64,000 bases of DNA from Pyrrhoderma lamaoense (taxonomy: Eukaryota > Basidiomycota > Agaricomycetes > Hymenochaetales > Hymenochaetaceae): assembly GCA_002794735.1 (NCBI GenBank), contig NBAZ01000015.1, forward strand, positions 1-64,000. Direction: 5' to 3'. The notes below the pieces were generated by a model that was not told the DNA's origin, searched no databases, and saw only the letters and a list, made by a program, of their open reading frames with translations. The translations under genes and the position numbers were made by a program. The stretch's first letter is position 1, and the number at the start of each line of letters is the position of its first letter. Of the stretch, positions 10,701 through 23,498 are shown one piece after another.

Positions 10701-11817
10701 ATGAAACAGGACAACGTAGAACCACAACAACAACAACAGCAGCAGCAGCAACAAGAGCAGCTCGACCCACCTCCCGCACCCCCTACTGTGGAGCAGCTAC
10801 AGCTACAGCTTTGAGCTCTTAGAGAAGAAATCGAAGGGACCAACAATGTGGTGAGAGGACTTATGGCACTAGTGGAACAGCAGCACTGCCCAGCCCCTCG
10901 TGCTAAGATCCACGTAGCCAAACCAGAACCCTTTGATGGCAAGGACTACAACACTTTCATTCGCTCTGTCACCACGTACCTACGAGCAGCCAAAGCGGAC
11001 TTTCCAGATGACGAATCCCAAGCTCTGTTCGTGCTGTCTTTTATGAAGGGAGGTCATGCAGGTGTATGGGCAGAAAACTACTTAGAATCTGCTTACGATG
11101 ATGTGGGAGACTTCAAAGACACCAGTCGTGAGTTCATCGGAAAGCTAGAGGTAGCTTTCTTGGACCCCAACAAACGAGCTAATGCACAATGTGACTTGGA
11201 GAGACTTCGAGTGGTCAAACAGTCTTATGACGAGTTCTTCCAGCAGTTCGAGATCTACTTACAAAAAGCAGGCTACAACACCATCATGCACGAACCCTAC
11301 TTAATCTCCCTGCTAAAGAAAGCTCTACCCGAAGACACCCTTACCTTTGTTCTCAGCTCTCGCCCCACCCTATAAAGAATGGAAAGAACAGGCTATGCTC
11401 CATGAGAGAACCAAGTTGGAACTGAGGGCGATACGAGGACAAGGCAACTCTCTTCTGAGCACGTTTAAACCACATCCACAAAACAACCCACCTGTCACTC
11501 GCCCAGCTAATGAGGCCCCTGCTAAGCGAGACCACTCAGGGACCACGTTTGCAGGACTTGGGCAGCCAATGGATGTGTCAGTAGGTCAGGCTCGACGACG
11601 AGGTGGTTGCTACTTGTGTGGAAAGGTTGGACATTTTGCACACGAATGTCCCAACCAAAAGACGCAGATCCGAGCAATCTTGCGTGCTATGAGTGGAAGT
11701 GAGAGGAAAGCGTGGGCGGATGGAGTGGAGGAGTTGAAAGAGAGTGACTTTGAGGAAGAAGGTGAGGGCGAGGATGAGACAGAATTCGAGGAGAGTTTTG
11801 TGGCGGCCCAAGCATGA
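10701..11817 (+). pseudogene. Gypsy-1a gag
   Basis: Retrotransposon capsid gene starting MKQDNVE at 10701, followed by a poly-Gln stretch, a Retrotrans_gag-like helical domain (about 10900-11340) and a CCHC zinc knuckle (CYLCGKVGHFAHEC, 11610-11651). A TGA at 10812-10814 replaces the Trp codon seen in Gypsy-1b, and a frameshift lies between 11347 and 11375. Gag stops at TGA 11815-11817, overlapping the next ATG as ATGA, so pol may be reached by stop-and-restart or by a -1 shift. Confidence 0.9.
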
Positions 11818-14800
11818 ACACGGCATGTGAGGGCAATGACTCGGTTTTCTCTTTTTTCCCATGGCCAATTTCAGAAAAAATAGACAAAAACACTAATACA
11901 AAACCAGAAAATGTCAAAACTTCCGTAAAAAAATGTTGTACTTCTAACCCTGTAACTTTTAAAAATGACTCTACTTCTTCTGCTTCTTTTTCTTCTAATA
12001 AAACTATTTATTCTAACTCTTTGGCCGAGTTATTAAAACCCGTGAAACCAAAAACACGACGACAGGACTTGTTAGAGCCGTTTTCAAATCCTTGGATGGT
12101 GCAAAGGATACGAGAAGACTCTGACAGTCAAGTACGTCCAGTGTTACTCTCCCTTATTCCAGAGGGGCGCAGAGAAGAAGTGACGGATGAATTGTTGGAG
12201 GAAATACGGAGGATGGGTAAGGAGGATGCAGAGGTGGCAGTAGGGATGATGAGGGAGCCAATTCGGTTTGTGAAAGAAGGCAGGAGGAGGCAGTTGACGG
12301 TCCCAGTTATGGTTACAAGGCTAGACAACAGCTCACGAATAGGCACTAGAGCTCTTGTTGACAGTGGGTGCACAGGATCATGCATCAATCAGCGTTTTGT
12401 CATAGACTACCAAATACCTACACGCAAAACACCACTTGCGATACCAGTCTATAATGCTGATAGCACTCTTAACAAGAATGGCTCAATCAGGGAGTTCGCC
12501 ACCTTGCAACTAACTATTGATGATCATTCTGAGCGTATTGACCTCGCTGTCACGGACCTAGGGGACACGGACTTGTTTCTCGGGCACGATTGGTTAAAAA
12601 TCCACAACCCCTCAATTGACTGGACTGATGCAACACTGTGTTTTAACCGATGCTCAGCCCAGTGTGGATATAACCAAGCCAACCGTGAAAAAGAACAAGA
12701 TGTGGAGATCGGGCTGAATCCAGAGGATGATCTAAAACCAGGGGATCAAATCTTCTTCTTCAACTGGGACCGATATGTTGAAAAGAATTGTCGAATAGTG
12801 CAGCGGAGACCACAGGAGGTGACCCCTGACTATGTTAGGGACTTCCCTGAGGTCTTCAGTGAAGAAAAATTTGATCACCTCCCAGAACGACGTCCTTGGG
12901 ACCATGCTATCGAGCTCACCCCAGGTTTTTCCCCAGCTGATTGCAAAGTCTACCCACTTAATCGAGAGGAGCAACAGGTTCTTGATGAATTTCTGGCAGA
13001 AAATCTACGAAACGGTCACATTTGCCCTTCTAAATCACCCATGGCATCACCCTTCTTCTTCGTCAAAAAGAAGGATGGCAAACTTCGTCCAGTACAAGAC
13101 TATCGTAAGCTTAATCAGGGGACAGTCAAAAACAAGTACCCGCTACCCCTGATTCAAAAACTTATCGATAAGACGAAGCAAGCCAAATACTTTACCAAGC
13201 TTGATGTCCGTTGGGGCTACAACAATATATGCATAAAAGAAGGAGATGAGTGGAAGGCAGCGTTCAAAACTAACTGAGGGCTGTTCGAACCCACGGTGAT
13301 GTTCTTTGGACTAACCAACTCACCAGCCACTTTCCAAAGCTTCATGAACTCTATCCTAAAAGACCTGGTAGATGAGGGGCATGTCATTGTTTATCTGGAC
13401 GACATTCTCATCTACACCATGGACTTGAAAGAGCATGACCATATTGTGCGACAGGTGCTAGAAATCCTAAAGCGGAATCGACTGTACTTACGATTCGAGA
13501 AGTGCACTTTTGCTCAAAGCACTATCGAATACTTAGGCTTTATCGTAGGCAATGGAGAGATCCGCATGGACGCAAAGAAAGTTGAAGCCATCCAAACCTG
13601 GCCAGAACCCAAGAACCTCACAAACGTCCAATCATTCCTGGGTTTCTGCAACTTCTATCGTTGATTCATAAAAGACTTTAGCAAAATAGCAAGACCTCTT
13701 AACCGGTTGACTGGAAATGTGAAGTGGCAGTGGGGAGAGGAGGAGCAAAAGGCTTTTGAGGGTTTGAAGGAGGCAGTAAAGAGTTTCCCAGTGTTAGCAG
13801 TGCCCACAAACAAAGACCCATTCAGAGTCAAGAGCGATGTATCAGATTTTACAGTTGGAGCAATCTTGTCTCAAAAACAGGAAGGCAAATGGCGCCCCAT
13901 TGCATACTTCTCCCAATCCATGTCACAAGCAGAATGCAACTATGCAATCTATGACAAAGAGATGCTAGCAATCATGCTTGCCTTGCGGGAATGGAGGCAG
14001 TATCTTTTAGGAGCCAAGCACCCCATTGAAGTATGGACAGACCACAAAAACTTATCCTACTTCAAAGCTCCACAAGATCTGAACCGCAGACAAGCACGAT
14101 GGGTTACTGAACTGGCTGATTACGACTTGCGAATTGTACCAAAGGCTGGAAAAGAGATGAAAAAGGCTGACCTCCTCTCGAGACGAGCGGATCATGAGAG
14201 GGGGGAGAATGACAACAAAAATGTCACTTTGTTGAAGCCTGAGTGGTTTATCCATGATGTAACCATTGAATCTCTTGACACAAATTTGGTCCAAAGAATC
14301 AAAGACAGTCATAAACCAATGGACAAGTCAGTTAAAAAGGCATTAGACACGGGAAACAAGGAATGGAGACGCGAAGATGAGGGCTTGGTATTCTGGGAGC
14401 ACAGGCTGTACGTGCCACGGGACGCAAAGCTACAAGAAGACATCATCAGAGTACACCATGATGACCCTCTCGCAGGCCACCCAGGGCGACATAAGACCCA
14501 CGAACTGATCACACAGAGTTACTGGTGGCCTGGAATCTCTGCTCAAGTGCGTACATATGTCTCAGGCTGCGAAGCTTGCCAAAGAACCAAGGCTCACCGG
14601 GAAAGGAAACATGCCCCACTAAACCCCAATGAGATACCATCAGAACCATGGGAGGTCATCTCTGTAGATCTAATTGGTGAACTACCAGAATCACGAGGGT
14701 TCAATGCCATATGTGTTATTGTGGATTGCTTTAGCAAGCAGATACATGCAATTCCCACCAACACAGAGCTGACTTCAGAAGGTATGGCAAAGATCTATCG

Positions 14801-15788
14801 CGACCAGGTATTCAGGCTCCACGGCATCCCTCGAAGGGTTATCAGTGATCGGGGACCACAGTTCGAGTCTAGCTTTATGAAAGATCTGTACCGACTACTG
14901 GGGATAGAAGCGAACCCATCCACTGCATATCACCCCCAGACTGATGGCCAGACCGAGCGGATCAACCAAGAGATTGAGCAGTACCTTCGGATCTATGTCA
15001 ACTTCAGACAGAATGACTGGGCAGACTGGCTAGCTATTGCAGAGTTTGCATACAATGACAAAGTGCAAGCATCCACAGAACACTCACCATTCTTTGTCAA
15101 CCATGGTCGTCACCCTTACAAAGGCTCCAACCCTCGTGTAATAGCTCGTAATGAATCTGCCCAGCAGTTCAAAGAACGCATGAGCAAAGTCCAAGAGGAA
15201 GTAGGGGCCAGCCTTAAGATGGCAGCAGAGACGATGAAGTGGTTCTACGACAGAACTAAAGGGGAATCTATTGCGTACAAGAAAGGCGACAAAGTCTGGT
15301 TAGAAGCTACCAACATAACTACCAAACGACCCATGAAAAAGCTGGATGACAAAAGACTGGGTCCGTTCACGATTGTAGATAAGGTTGGCAAAGCTGCATA
15401 TAAGTTGAAGCTACCAGACACATGGAGGATCCATCCAGTATTCAATGAAGTCCTGCTATCCCCATATCACTCCCCTCAGTTCAAATCACAGCAACGACCA
15501 CCACCGCCGCCACCAGAGATTGTAGATGGAAATGAAGAATGGGAAGTGGAGGAAGTGTTGGGAGCTAGATTAGTGGGACGAGGAGCGTTGCAGTTTAAGG
15601 TTAAATGGAAAGGGTATTCGCACGAGCACAACCAATGGCTACCAGCGAGCTATTTGAAGAATGCACCCGAGGTTGTAGCCGAGTTTTATCGACAAAACCC
15701 ATTAGCTCCTCGTAAGCTACACAGTGTAGACTTTCAACAGCTACCATTCCAACCTGTTTATCGGTTCACTGACCCACTCGTGGAATAG
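11814..15788 (+). pseudogene. Gypsy-1a pol (protease, RT, RNase H, integrase, chromodomain)
   Basis: The chromoviral pol starts at ATG 11814, which overlaps the gag stop. In order: aspartic protease with VDSGCTGS (about 12358); RT with YLDDIL (about 13392-13409); RNase H with the TDHKN region (about 14037); integrase with an HHCC zinc domain (GCEACQRTK, about 14566) and catalytic DDE region (DLIGELPE; SDRGPQFES; QTDGQTERINQE); and a C-terminal chromodomain (WEVEEVLGARLV...KVKWKGY, about 15541-15690). TGA stops at 13275-13277 and 13662-13664 replace Arg codons. Without them it would read about 1325 residues, normal for this family. Confidence 0.95.
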
Positions 15789-15821
15789 AAAACGAGGACA
15801 TTTTGCATAAGGAGGGGGTGA

Positions 15822-16136
15822 TGTCATGAACGAAAACGAACTTGTAATTATTTCTTTCATTTTCTCATTTATTTCTCTTCTATCACGTAAACGGTCTCTA
15901 AGAGGGTTGCCGGTTGTCATGTGATCAGCTTAGTCACTGGGAATCAGGTGACCGGGTGCTACGTAGTTATTACCTCATACTTTTCCCAGGGTTATTAGAT
16001 ATATAAGACCGCTTAGTAGCTCATGTACAACTTAGCTTTGTTCTTGTCTTATCCCAGTACCTCAATACACTTGTTCCCCACTTTGTGTTGCTCACACTTA
16101 GTACTTATCAAGTAGAGGCTCTGCTGGTCGCTGACA
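15822..16136 (+). repeat. 3' LTR of Gypsy-1a
   Basis: A 315-bp LTR after the polypurine tract AAGGAGGGGGTGA (15809-15821). It differs from the 5' LTR by the 15-bp block at about 15940-15955 and by several substitutions, including the last base of the self-priming segment (TTG for TAG at 16045). Confidence 0.95.
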
Positions 16137-16558
16137 AAGACTCCATGCTGGTTCCACGTATATCTTATTATTGTTTTTGCCAAAATGAAGGCTGTTTCTC
16201 TCCTTCTCACAAAAAGAATTGCATAAACTACCTTTGAAGTTTATTTGTAGGGGACTTCACGCTATTGGCCCAGCGTCTAACCTATGGGTTTGTTCACCAC
16301 ACTTGCTTTCTTGGTTACTTGAATCTTCTGCTTTCAGGGTTTATTTTTAGAGAACCACAATACTTCTGAAGCAGCACATAGCCCTTATGAGTGGTGATGA
16401 TGTCGTCCAAAATATAAGAGGTAGAATGTGTTTAAGTCCAAACAGATCACTAGTCATGGCATTACTAGATCCTTGCATTGTACTTTAACACTCTTTAAAG
16501 CCTAGCAGAAGTTGTTGAACACTATCATTCTATGTTTAGTTGCTCCAGATATATAGTT
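16137..16558. other. Unassigned sequence right of Gypsy-1a
   Basis: Degenerate, AT-rich DNA that continues 9267-10003 across the Gypsy-1a insertion. No gene is recognised. It may belong to the 3' end of Gypsy-3, but its sequence does not match the Gypsy-3 5' LTR. Confidence 0.4.
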
Positions 16559-16760
16559 TAGTTTATTGTCATTTCGGACATTACATGAATCAATTAAGAC
16601 TCATGTGGGTTAGTTTAACGTTATTCCGGATGTATATGAGATAATTAATATCCCATATCTGTTAGTTTAATGTCTTTTCAGATGTATATGAGATAATCAA
16701 TATCCCATAACTGATAGTTTAACGTCTTTCCGGTCATATGAATAAATTTAATAATTCATT
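16559..16760. repeat. Four tandem 52-bp repeats
   Basis: Units starting TAGTTTA recur at 16559, 16611, 16663 and 16715, exactly 52 bp apart. Units 2 and 3 are nearly identical (GATGTATATGAGATAAT core), while the first and last are more diverged. On the reverse strand they follow a purine-rich GGGAGGAA and the Gypsy-3 chromodomain, the position of a U3 region. Confidence 0.85.
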
Positions 16761-16807
16761 CCTCCCAAAATAATAGTAGCTCCTTGGAGTACTCTCCAAT
16801 TTTGTAT

Positions 16808-18037
16808 CTATTTTCTAACCTTAGCAAGTATGGATTTATCGCTATTATCTGTATGATATTGCCATAATAACTCCGGTGAGTTTTCCAGATTTGAAATAAG
16901 TTCCCAAGAATCATCATTTTCTTGATATCCTTTCCATTGGACTTTGTACTGATTAGGATATTCTTTAGTATCAAAATCTATTATTTTTTCTACTTCATAT
17001 TCTGGTTCTCCATTTATTACTTCCGGATCTGGATGAGCAAATTGTTCTCGATTTAGGTTATCATCCTTATTATATAGTTTTAATAAGGACTCATGAAATA
17101 CAGGGTGTATTCTCATGGTTCGTGGCAATTCCAATTTGTAAGAAACTTCGCCAATCTTTTCTATGATGGTGAAGGGTCCTAGATGCTGATAACCAAGTTT
17201 CCGGGATGGTATGTTCAAATTAAGGTTTTTGCTGTTAAGCAATACCTTATCTCTGATTTCGAAGTTGGCTTTATCTCTACAAGTTTTATTTTCATGCCTT
17301 TTTATAGCTTCTTGTGCTATTTGTAATGCCTTTTGTGCTTCTATTTGCGCTTGTTTTGCTTTGTTAGCAAAATGATCTGCTGCTGGGATGTTCCCAGGTT
17401 CGTTTAACCAGGTTAACTTCAGTATAAAATCATATAAGGCTTTATAAGGCTCCATTTGTATAGCTGAGTGATAGTTAATATTATAGGCAAATATAGTATC
17501 ACTAAGATGTGTATCCCAATCGTCTTGAAGGGTATTAGTATATCCTTTTAAGTAGTCCTCAAGAACTTTATTAGTTCGTTCAGTTTGGCTATCTGTTTGG
17601 AGATGATAAGTTGTGCTTAATCCCGGTGTTATTCTAAGTTTTTGGAGTATACTCCGAAAGTATGCACTAGTAAACTGAGTTCCTCTATCAGAGACTATTT
17701 TTCTTGGTGCTCCATAATGATGGAATATAGTCTTTAAGAATATATTTGCCGTTTGTTCCGAAGTTATATTGCTATTGCAAGCAACAGAGTGAACTACTTT
17801 TGTTAAGTAATCTTGTATAACAAAAATTGCATTTTTTCCACTTTGAGTTCATGGTAAAGGCATTATGAAGTCACAACTAAGGATTTCCCATGGCTGTTGT
17901 GATATCTCCATAGGTTGGAGAGGAGGTTGTATCTTTTCTCTTTGTGTCTTTGTCCTTTGACACACTTTATATATTGAGACATATGCTTCAACATCTTGTT
18001 TATCTTTCCACCATTTAAACTCCTGATGTAGCTTAAC
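16808..18037 (-). pseudogene. Gypsy-3 pol segment 1 (integrase C-terminus, chromodomain)
   Basis: The reverse-strand 3' part of a third chromovirus. Bases 17455-16808 are open and encode the integrase C-terminal domain (HLGPFTIIEKIGEVSYKLEL) and a chromodomain (EVEKIIDF...YKVQWKGY). Bases 17456-18037 hold the integrase core with several stops, and the zinc-domain end (CQRTKTQREK) is near 17950. The segment stops at 18037, where Gypsy-2 inserted with TSD TTAAC, and resumes at 24569. Confidence 0.9.
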
Positions 18038-18484
18038 TGTCAGCAACTAAACCCGATCTGTAGTCAGAGTCCGGCCTAAGTCACTAATCAACAAGTATCA
18101 ACAATAGTGGAGAGTAATAAGATGTATTGGGAGTAGCTCCAGTGCCGAGTCAGGAGAGTAGACAAGGTTGAAACTGGGGATTATCTACTGACAGAGGTGC
18201 TACTTATACACAGTTTGAAGCGTGTGACGTGACAGTGTGATCATGGACAGAAAAGGAAAGAAATAGAATGTGATAGAACATGGTAGAATGTTGAAGAATA
18301 TAGAAGAATGGAAATGTCCGTAATGGATCGGAGTTTGTCAATAAGGATGAGTAAAGAAGAATGGGTTAAGGGTTGTGGAGTAATATGGATTAGTAAAGGG
18401 GTCCGAGGTATGTAATGGGTTTTAGTAATGCGAGAAAGAGGAAAAAAGGCATGAGAATAAGGGAACAAGGAAAAGTACATGACA
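18038..18484 (-). repeat. 3' LTR of Gypsy-2
   Basis: A 447-bp LTR, TGTCATGTAC...GCTGACA on the reverse strand, preceded on that strand by a purine-rich GAGAGGGGAGTAA (18485-18497). Confidence 0.95.
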
Positions 18485-18518
18485 TTACTCCCCTCTCAAA
18501 GGCAATCGTCTCGATTGC

Positions 18519-21500
18519 TTATGGGAGGAAGATTTCTGGGTTATTGAATCGATTAATCTTAGAATGAGGAGGGTTGCGCGCTGGGAAGTTGTCCTTTAGC
18601 AGAGGTATAAAGCGAATATTTTGGTAGTCTGTAATGGTGAGCTTTCTGTGGGCATTCGGATTTTTTCGTAAAAATTCCTGGAGTGCTTCTTGAGAATTGG
18701 CAAGATTCCCCAGTGGTTCCCAAGTTCGTTCTTGTGGTCCATACCCTTTCCAGTGTACCAAGTATTCTGCTCGTCTTCGCCTCCGGTTGTATCGTGATGC
18801 TAAAATCTCCTTGACCTCCCATTCTGGTTCTTGATCCACAATTATGGGTTCTGGTCTATTCAAGCTTTGTTGCGATTCGTAATGAGGCTTCTTGTAGGGA
18901 TGTAAGAGCACTTCATTGAAGACTGGATGTATGCGGCTCATAGAGGGTGGTAGCTCGAGTTTATAAGCGGAGGCTCCAATCTTCTCCAATACTTTGAATG
19001 GACCATATCTTTTATCGTCAAACTTTTTCATGGGTCGTGTTGTGTGGATGTTGGTTGCTTCTAACAGCACTAAGTCCCCAGGTTGGTAATCAATTGGTTC
19101 CCCTCTAGTTCAGTCATAGAATCTTTTCATTGTAGAGGCCGCTTTTTCCAGTGCTTCTTTCGCATTTTTTCGTACTGTCTCCATTTGTTGTGCGAATTGG
19201 GTGGCCGTCTCATTGTTGGACTCGTAGCGAGGGTTAGTGCCTTTGTAAGGGTGGTAGCCATAGTTGAGGAAGAATGGTGAGTGCTTTGTGGATGACTGTT
19301 CTCTGTCGTTATACGCAAATTCTGCTAGTGCTAACCAGTCTGCCCAATCGTCTTGACTGAAGTTCACAAATATTCGTAAGTACTGTTCAACTTCTTGGTT
19401 AATCCGCTCTGTTTGCCCATCTGTTTGTGGATGATATGCCGTTGAAGGGTTTGCTTCGATACCAAGAAGTTTATATAGTTCTTTCATGAACTTGGATTCG
19501 AATTGGGGACCTCTATCATGTATGAGTTTCCTAGGAATTCCATGGAGTTTAAAGACATGATCACGGTAGAGTTTGGCCATTCCTTGAGATGTGACTGTTG
19601 TATGAGTGGGGATGACATGGATTTGTTTGGTAAAGCGATCCACAAAGACGCAGATTGCGTTGTAACCTTGCGACTCTGGTAGTTCTCCGATAAGATCAAC
19701 TGACACTTCTTCCCAAGGGTGTTCTGGGATATTGTGAGGGTGTAGGGGGTTATGGGGGCGTGTTCTTCGTGGTTTGGTTGTTTGGCATGTGTGGCAGCCT
19801 TCCACATAACGTTTGACATCTTCTTTAATTCCAGGCCAGATGTAATTGCGGGTGATCAGTTCCTGAGTTTTATACTGTCCTGGGTGTCCAGCTGTGACTG
19901 AATCATGGTGGTTTCTAATGATGTCCTCGCGTAGTCTCATATCTCTGGGTATGTAGATGCATCCTTTATAAGTAATGAGGCCATCTTCTAATTCTTCCCA
20001 ACGTGGATCTTTCTTCTTCAATGCTTTCTTAGCTTTTTGGTCCAGCTGTGTCTTTGCTGTTTTAGCACGTTCCAAGAAATTTTGATCTAAGAATTCAAGA
20101 GTTACGTCTCTTAGCCATTCAGATTTGATTACCACCACCTCTCAGTTGTCATTCTCCCCCCTTTCATGATCCGCTCGTCTCGAGAGGAGATCAGCTTTGG
20201 TGTTTTGTTTGCCTTTTAAGTAGTGTATTTCCAAGTCATATTCTTGTAGTTCCACTACCCATCTGGCTTGTCTACGGTTCAGATCTCGAGGTTGAGTCCA
20301 GTATGTAATGTTTTTGTGGTCTGTAAAGATTTGGACAGGTAGTGGGTGGCCGATAAGATAGTGTCTCCATTCTTTGAGTGCCTCCATGATAGCAAGCATT
20401 TCTTTGTCATAGATGACATAATTTCGTTCTGTGGGTGTCAAGGATGCGGATCTATAAGCAATAGGGTGCCATTTGCCATCAATTAATTGAGAGAGTACTG
20501 CTCCATTCGCAAAGTCTGAAGAGTCTGCTTCAATGCGAAATGGTGCTCCAGATATTGGCAAATGTAGCACGGGCTCTTGGCAGATGCAATCTTTTAGCTT
20601 ATTGAAGGCTTCTGTTTGGGAATCCGTCCATTTCCAGTCCGCATTGCCTGTTAAGTCATGTAGAGGGCGAGCTAGATTACTATAACCCCTGATAAACCGT
20701 CTATAGAAGTTACAGAACCCTAAGAAACTTTGTAACTGCTTTTTGTTCTTGGGCACCGGCCATTCCTTGACTGCTTGAATTTTACTGGGATCCATGCGCA
20801 GTTTTCCTCTTCCCACAATAACCCCAAGGTATTCAACTTCCTTTTGCTCGAATAAGCATTTCTCTGGCTTCAAGTATAGCTTGTTGTTGCGTAGTACATC
20901 TAGCACCTGTCGCACTAGTTTCCTGTGCGACTCTAGGTCTGCTGTGAAGATGAGAATGTCATCTAGGTAGACTACGACATGTCCTCCATCAATTAGTTCC
21001 TTCAAAATATGATTCATGAAGCCTTGGAAAGTTGCTGGGGAGTTTGTAAGGCCGAAGAACATGACAGTTGGTTCGAAGAGTCCTCTATTGGTTCTGAAGG
21101 CTGCTTTCCATTCGTCCCCTTCTTTGATTCGGATATTGTTGTATCCCCATCGTACGTCTAGTTTAGTGAAGTGTTGGGAATCCTTAAGCTTATCAATAAG
21201 CTCTGGGATCAGGGGGAGGGGGTACTTGTTTTTTACTGTCATGCTATTCAGCTTTCGATAGTCTTGTACAGGTCGTAGTTCTCCGCTTTTCTTTTTTACA
21301 AAGAAGAAAGGCGAGGCCATGGGGGATTTGGAGGGTCTGATCCGTCCTGTCTTCAGGTTTTCATCCAAGAACTTGTCAAGCGCTTTATTTTCCGCTTCAG
21401 AAAGTGGGTAGATCTTGCAATCAGTGGGTTTGAACCCGGGTGTGAGTTCTATTGCGTGATCCCATGGGCGTCTTTCTGGCAGCTTGTCAAATTCCTGTTT

Positions 21501-22621
21501 TCCAAAAACCTCTGGGTATTCCTTCAAATAATCCACCTTATCGCTCCTCCTCTTGGTTGGGGTAAAGCCCAACTCACGTATTCTGTAAGCCAGTTCTATC
21601 TGTCTGACATATTTTTTCTCCTGCTGATAACCCGCCAATCCAGTATGAAAATATGGTCTCCTTCTTCCAGTTCTGAGCTGATAGAGTTGATATGATAATC
21701 TAGTTGCCGTATCTTGGCATGTGCATGTCCGCATGTTTCTGGGCAACGGTTGAGAGTAACTTCTCCTTTGTTCCAGTCTATACTGGGGTTGTGGAACTTC
21801 AGCCATTCGTGTCCAATAAACAGGTCTGTCTTTCCCAGACTGGTGACTGCTAACTGGATCCGCTCCTTGTGTTCACCAATTGACATCATCAGCTCTACCA
21901 ATTCTGTAATAGATCCTGCTTGATTCCTTGTTCCATCTGCATTATAAACGGGAATAGGGATGGGTGTTTTCTGGGTAGGGATTTGGTGTTTGCGAACAAA
22001 TTCTTTGTCTATGCATGAGCCAGTGCATCCAGAATCTAGTAGGGCTTTGACTTTAAAGGTTCGCTGATCCTCTAGAGTCGTGAGCTGTGCAGATAGGTCT
22101 AGCTGGTGTCCTTGCGACCCTCGGATGTATTGTTTGGGTTGTTGTAAAGAGTAAAGTGCTTTTAGAGCTGTCTCGTCATCTAGTTTGGAAATGGCTTGAA
22201 GTGTCTCTGTAGTAGCTTCCTGGGTTCTTTTCTTATGAACTAAGCTTCTGAGTGCCAACAGAGCATGACTTTCGGAGTCCTTTCTAATTCGTCGTAAGGT
22301 CCATTCTGGAGTGAAGGGTTTGGGGAAGGTTTGAGACGTGGTTTTTGGTTCTGGTTTTGGTTCAACAACTGTATTTCGAAGCAAACTACTGGTACATGTA
22401 GTTGTTGGACATAAATTAGGAGTGGGGGTGTTAAAACTCGAACCGTGTACCTCAGAAGACACGTCTGCAACTGAGGTTAAGCAAAATCCGATTCCTTCAT
22501 TTCTGCTATAGCATCTGCCCATTCTTTCCTTTCGTCTCCTGTCATTTCTTGCAGTAGTTCCCTTACTGACATCCTTGGTTTCTGGGGGCAATCGCGTGAC
22601 AAGTGACCTTTCTGTTGACAT
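18519..22621 (-). pseudogene. Gypsy-2 pol
   Basis: Pol overlaps the end of gag in another frame (22621-22477), suggesting a programmed shift. Domains: protease LLDSGCTGS (about 22040-22018); RT YLDDIL (about 20975-20958); RNase H with FTDHKN (about 20320); integrase zinc domain and DDE core (20138-19110; DLIGELPES, QTDGQTERINQE); chromodomain (EVKEILASRY...YLVHWKGY, about 18810-18700). It is broken by a 1-base shift near 21640-21660 in a G run, a TGA at about 20139 and a TGA at about 19110 that likely replaces an Arg codon. Few lesions fit a young copy. Confidence 0.92.
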
Positions 22622-23498
22622 CTGAAGCAGCGTCCCTCTTTTCTCATTCTATCCACATCCATGGGTTCCCCTGCTGAGTGATTCACAGGTGTGGAAGTTA
22701 CTTTAGGGGGTGTGGGGGTTAGACGAGGAGTAGGTTTGAATGGAGGGGGTCTGTGGTCAAAACGAGGTTTGTTGGCTGTTATTGTGTTGTCAATCTTGGT
22801 TGCTATTGTCCTCCATCCTTCTACCGTGGTGGGTTCATTACCAGTTGCTAAGATAGCCATCACTATGTCGCTTCGAAGAGCTGTTCTCAAATGGTTGATA
22901 ATCAGGGGTTCGAAGGCAGCACTTGTCATTCCAGCACGAGCTCGAGTCAGAGAGAGGTCTGTGAAGAACTTTTCAGCAGAATCATTCCCTTGCTTCATAG
23001 TAGCTATCTTCTGCTGAGCGTGCTGTTGCTCATGAGTATCCTTAAAGCGTGTTTTAAGTTCGCCTCGAAGTCATCCCAGTCCCAGTTTCCACTGTCTGTT
23101 CTTTGGTCAGTTGCTCCTGCTTCCAGGCTCCAGCATTGGGCCAGTCATGTAAGAGCACACAAAGTGTATTTGATCCTGTCCTGTGACCAGTATGTTCTGC
23201 GCACTATACATGTAGTTTTTGATCTGGACGAGCCATTCGTCATACTTTGCTTTATCCCCGTAAACTCCTCTGGCTTATTTAGCAATGGGTTTTTGGGAGA
23301 GGGTTGGGGTGGTTGTAGTGCAGCTGCGACTGCCTGGACGAAGTTGTTGGGTAGTGCGATAACAGGTGGATTGGAAAGTATCTGAGGGAGCATTCCCTGG
23401 ATGGTGGCTGCAACCGTGTTGGCAATTATTTCTTCCATAGTTGGTGCAGGAGTGGGTGCTCGAGTGTTCTGGCCCTGGGGTTGTCCTTGTTGATTCAT
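22477..23498 (-). pseudogene. Gypsy-2 gag
   Basis: Starts MNQQGQ at 23498. It has the gag helical domain (FTDLSLTRARAG...), a Pro-rich linker and a CCHC knuckle (CFRCQQKGHLSRDC, about 22632-22592), ending ESDFA at TAA 22477-22479. A frameshift after EEFTG (about 23280) and stops near 23110 and 23080 break the N-terminal half. The same ESDF-acidic ending occurs in Gypsy-1, marking these as related clades. The start ATG overlaps the stop of an upstream open frame as ATGA. Confidence 0.9.

Larger units (their letters stand above)
10004..16136 (+). mobile_element. Gypsy-1a, full-length chromovirus
   Basis: A 6133-bp Ty3/gypsy element with a 300-bp 5' LTR, 315-bp 3' LTR and perfect 5-bp TSD AAGAC (9999-10003 and 16137-16141). 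The order is LTR, self-priming PBS, gag, protease, RT, RNase H, integrase, chromodomain, polypurine tract, LTR. Nonsense changes and one gag frameshift inactivate it. The LTRs differ at several sites, and the 5' LTR lacks about 15 bp present in the 3' LTR. Confidence 0.95.

Noticed and set aside
18241..18480. A 79-codon reverse ORF inside the Gypsy-2 LTR, repeated at 24325-24564
   Set aside because: Identical in both places only because the LTRs are identical. It is short and low complexity, and I see no family features, though it does lie in U3 like the longer LTR ORFs.
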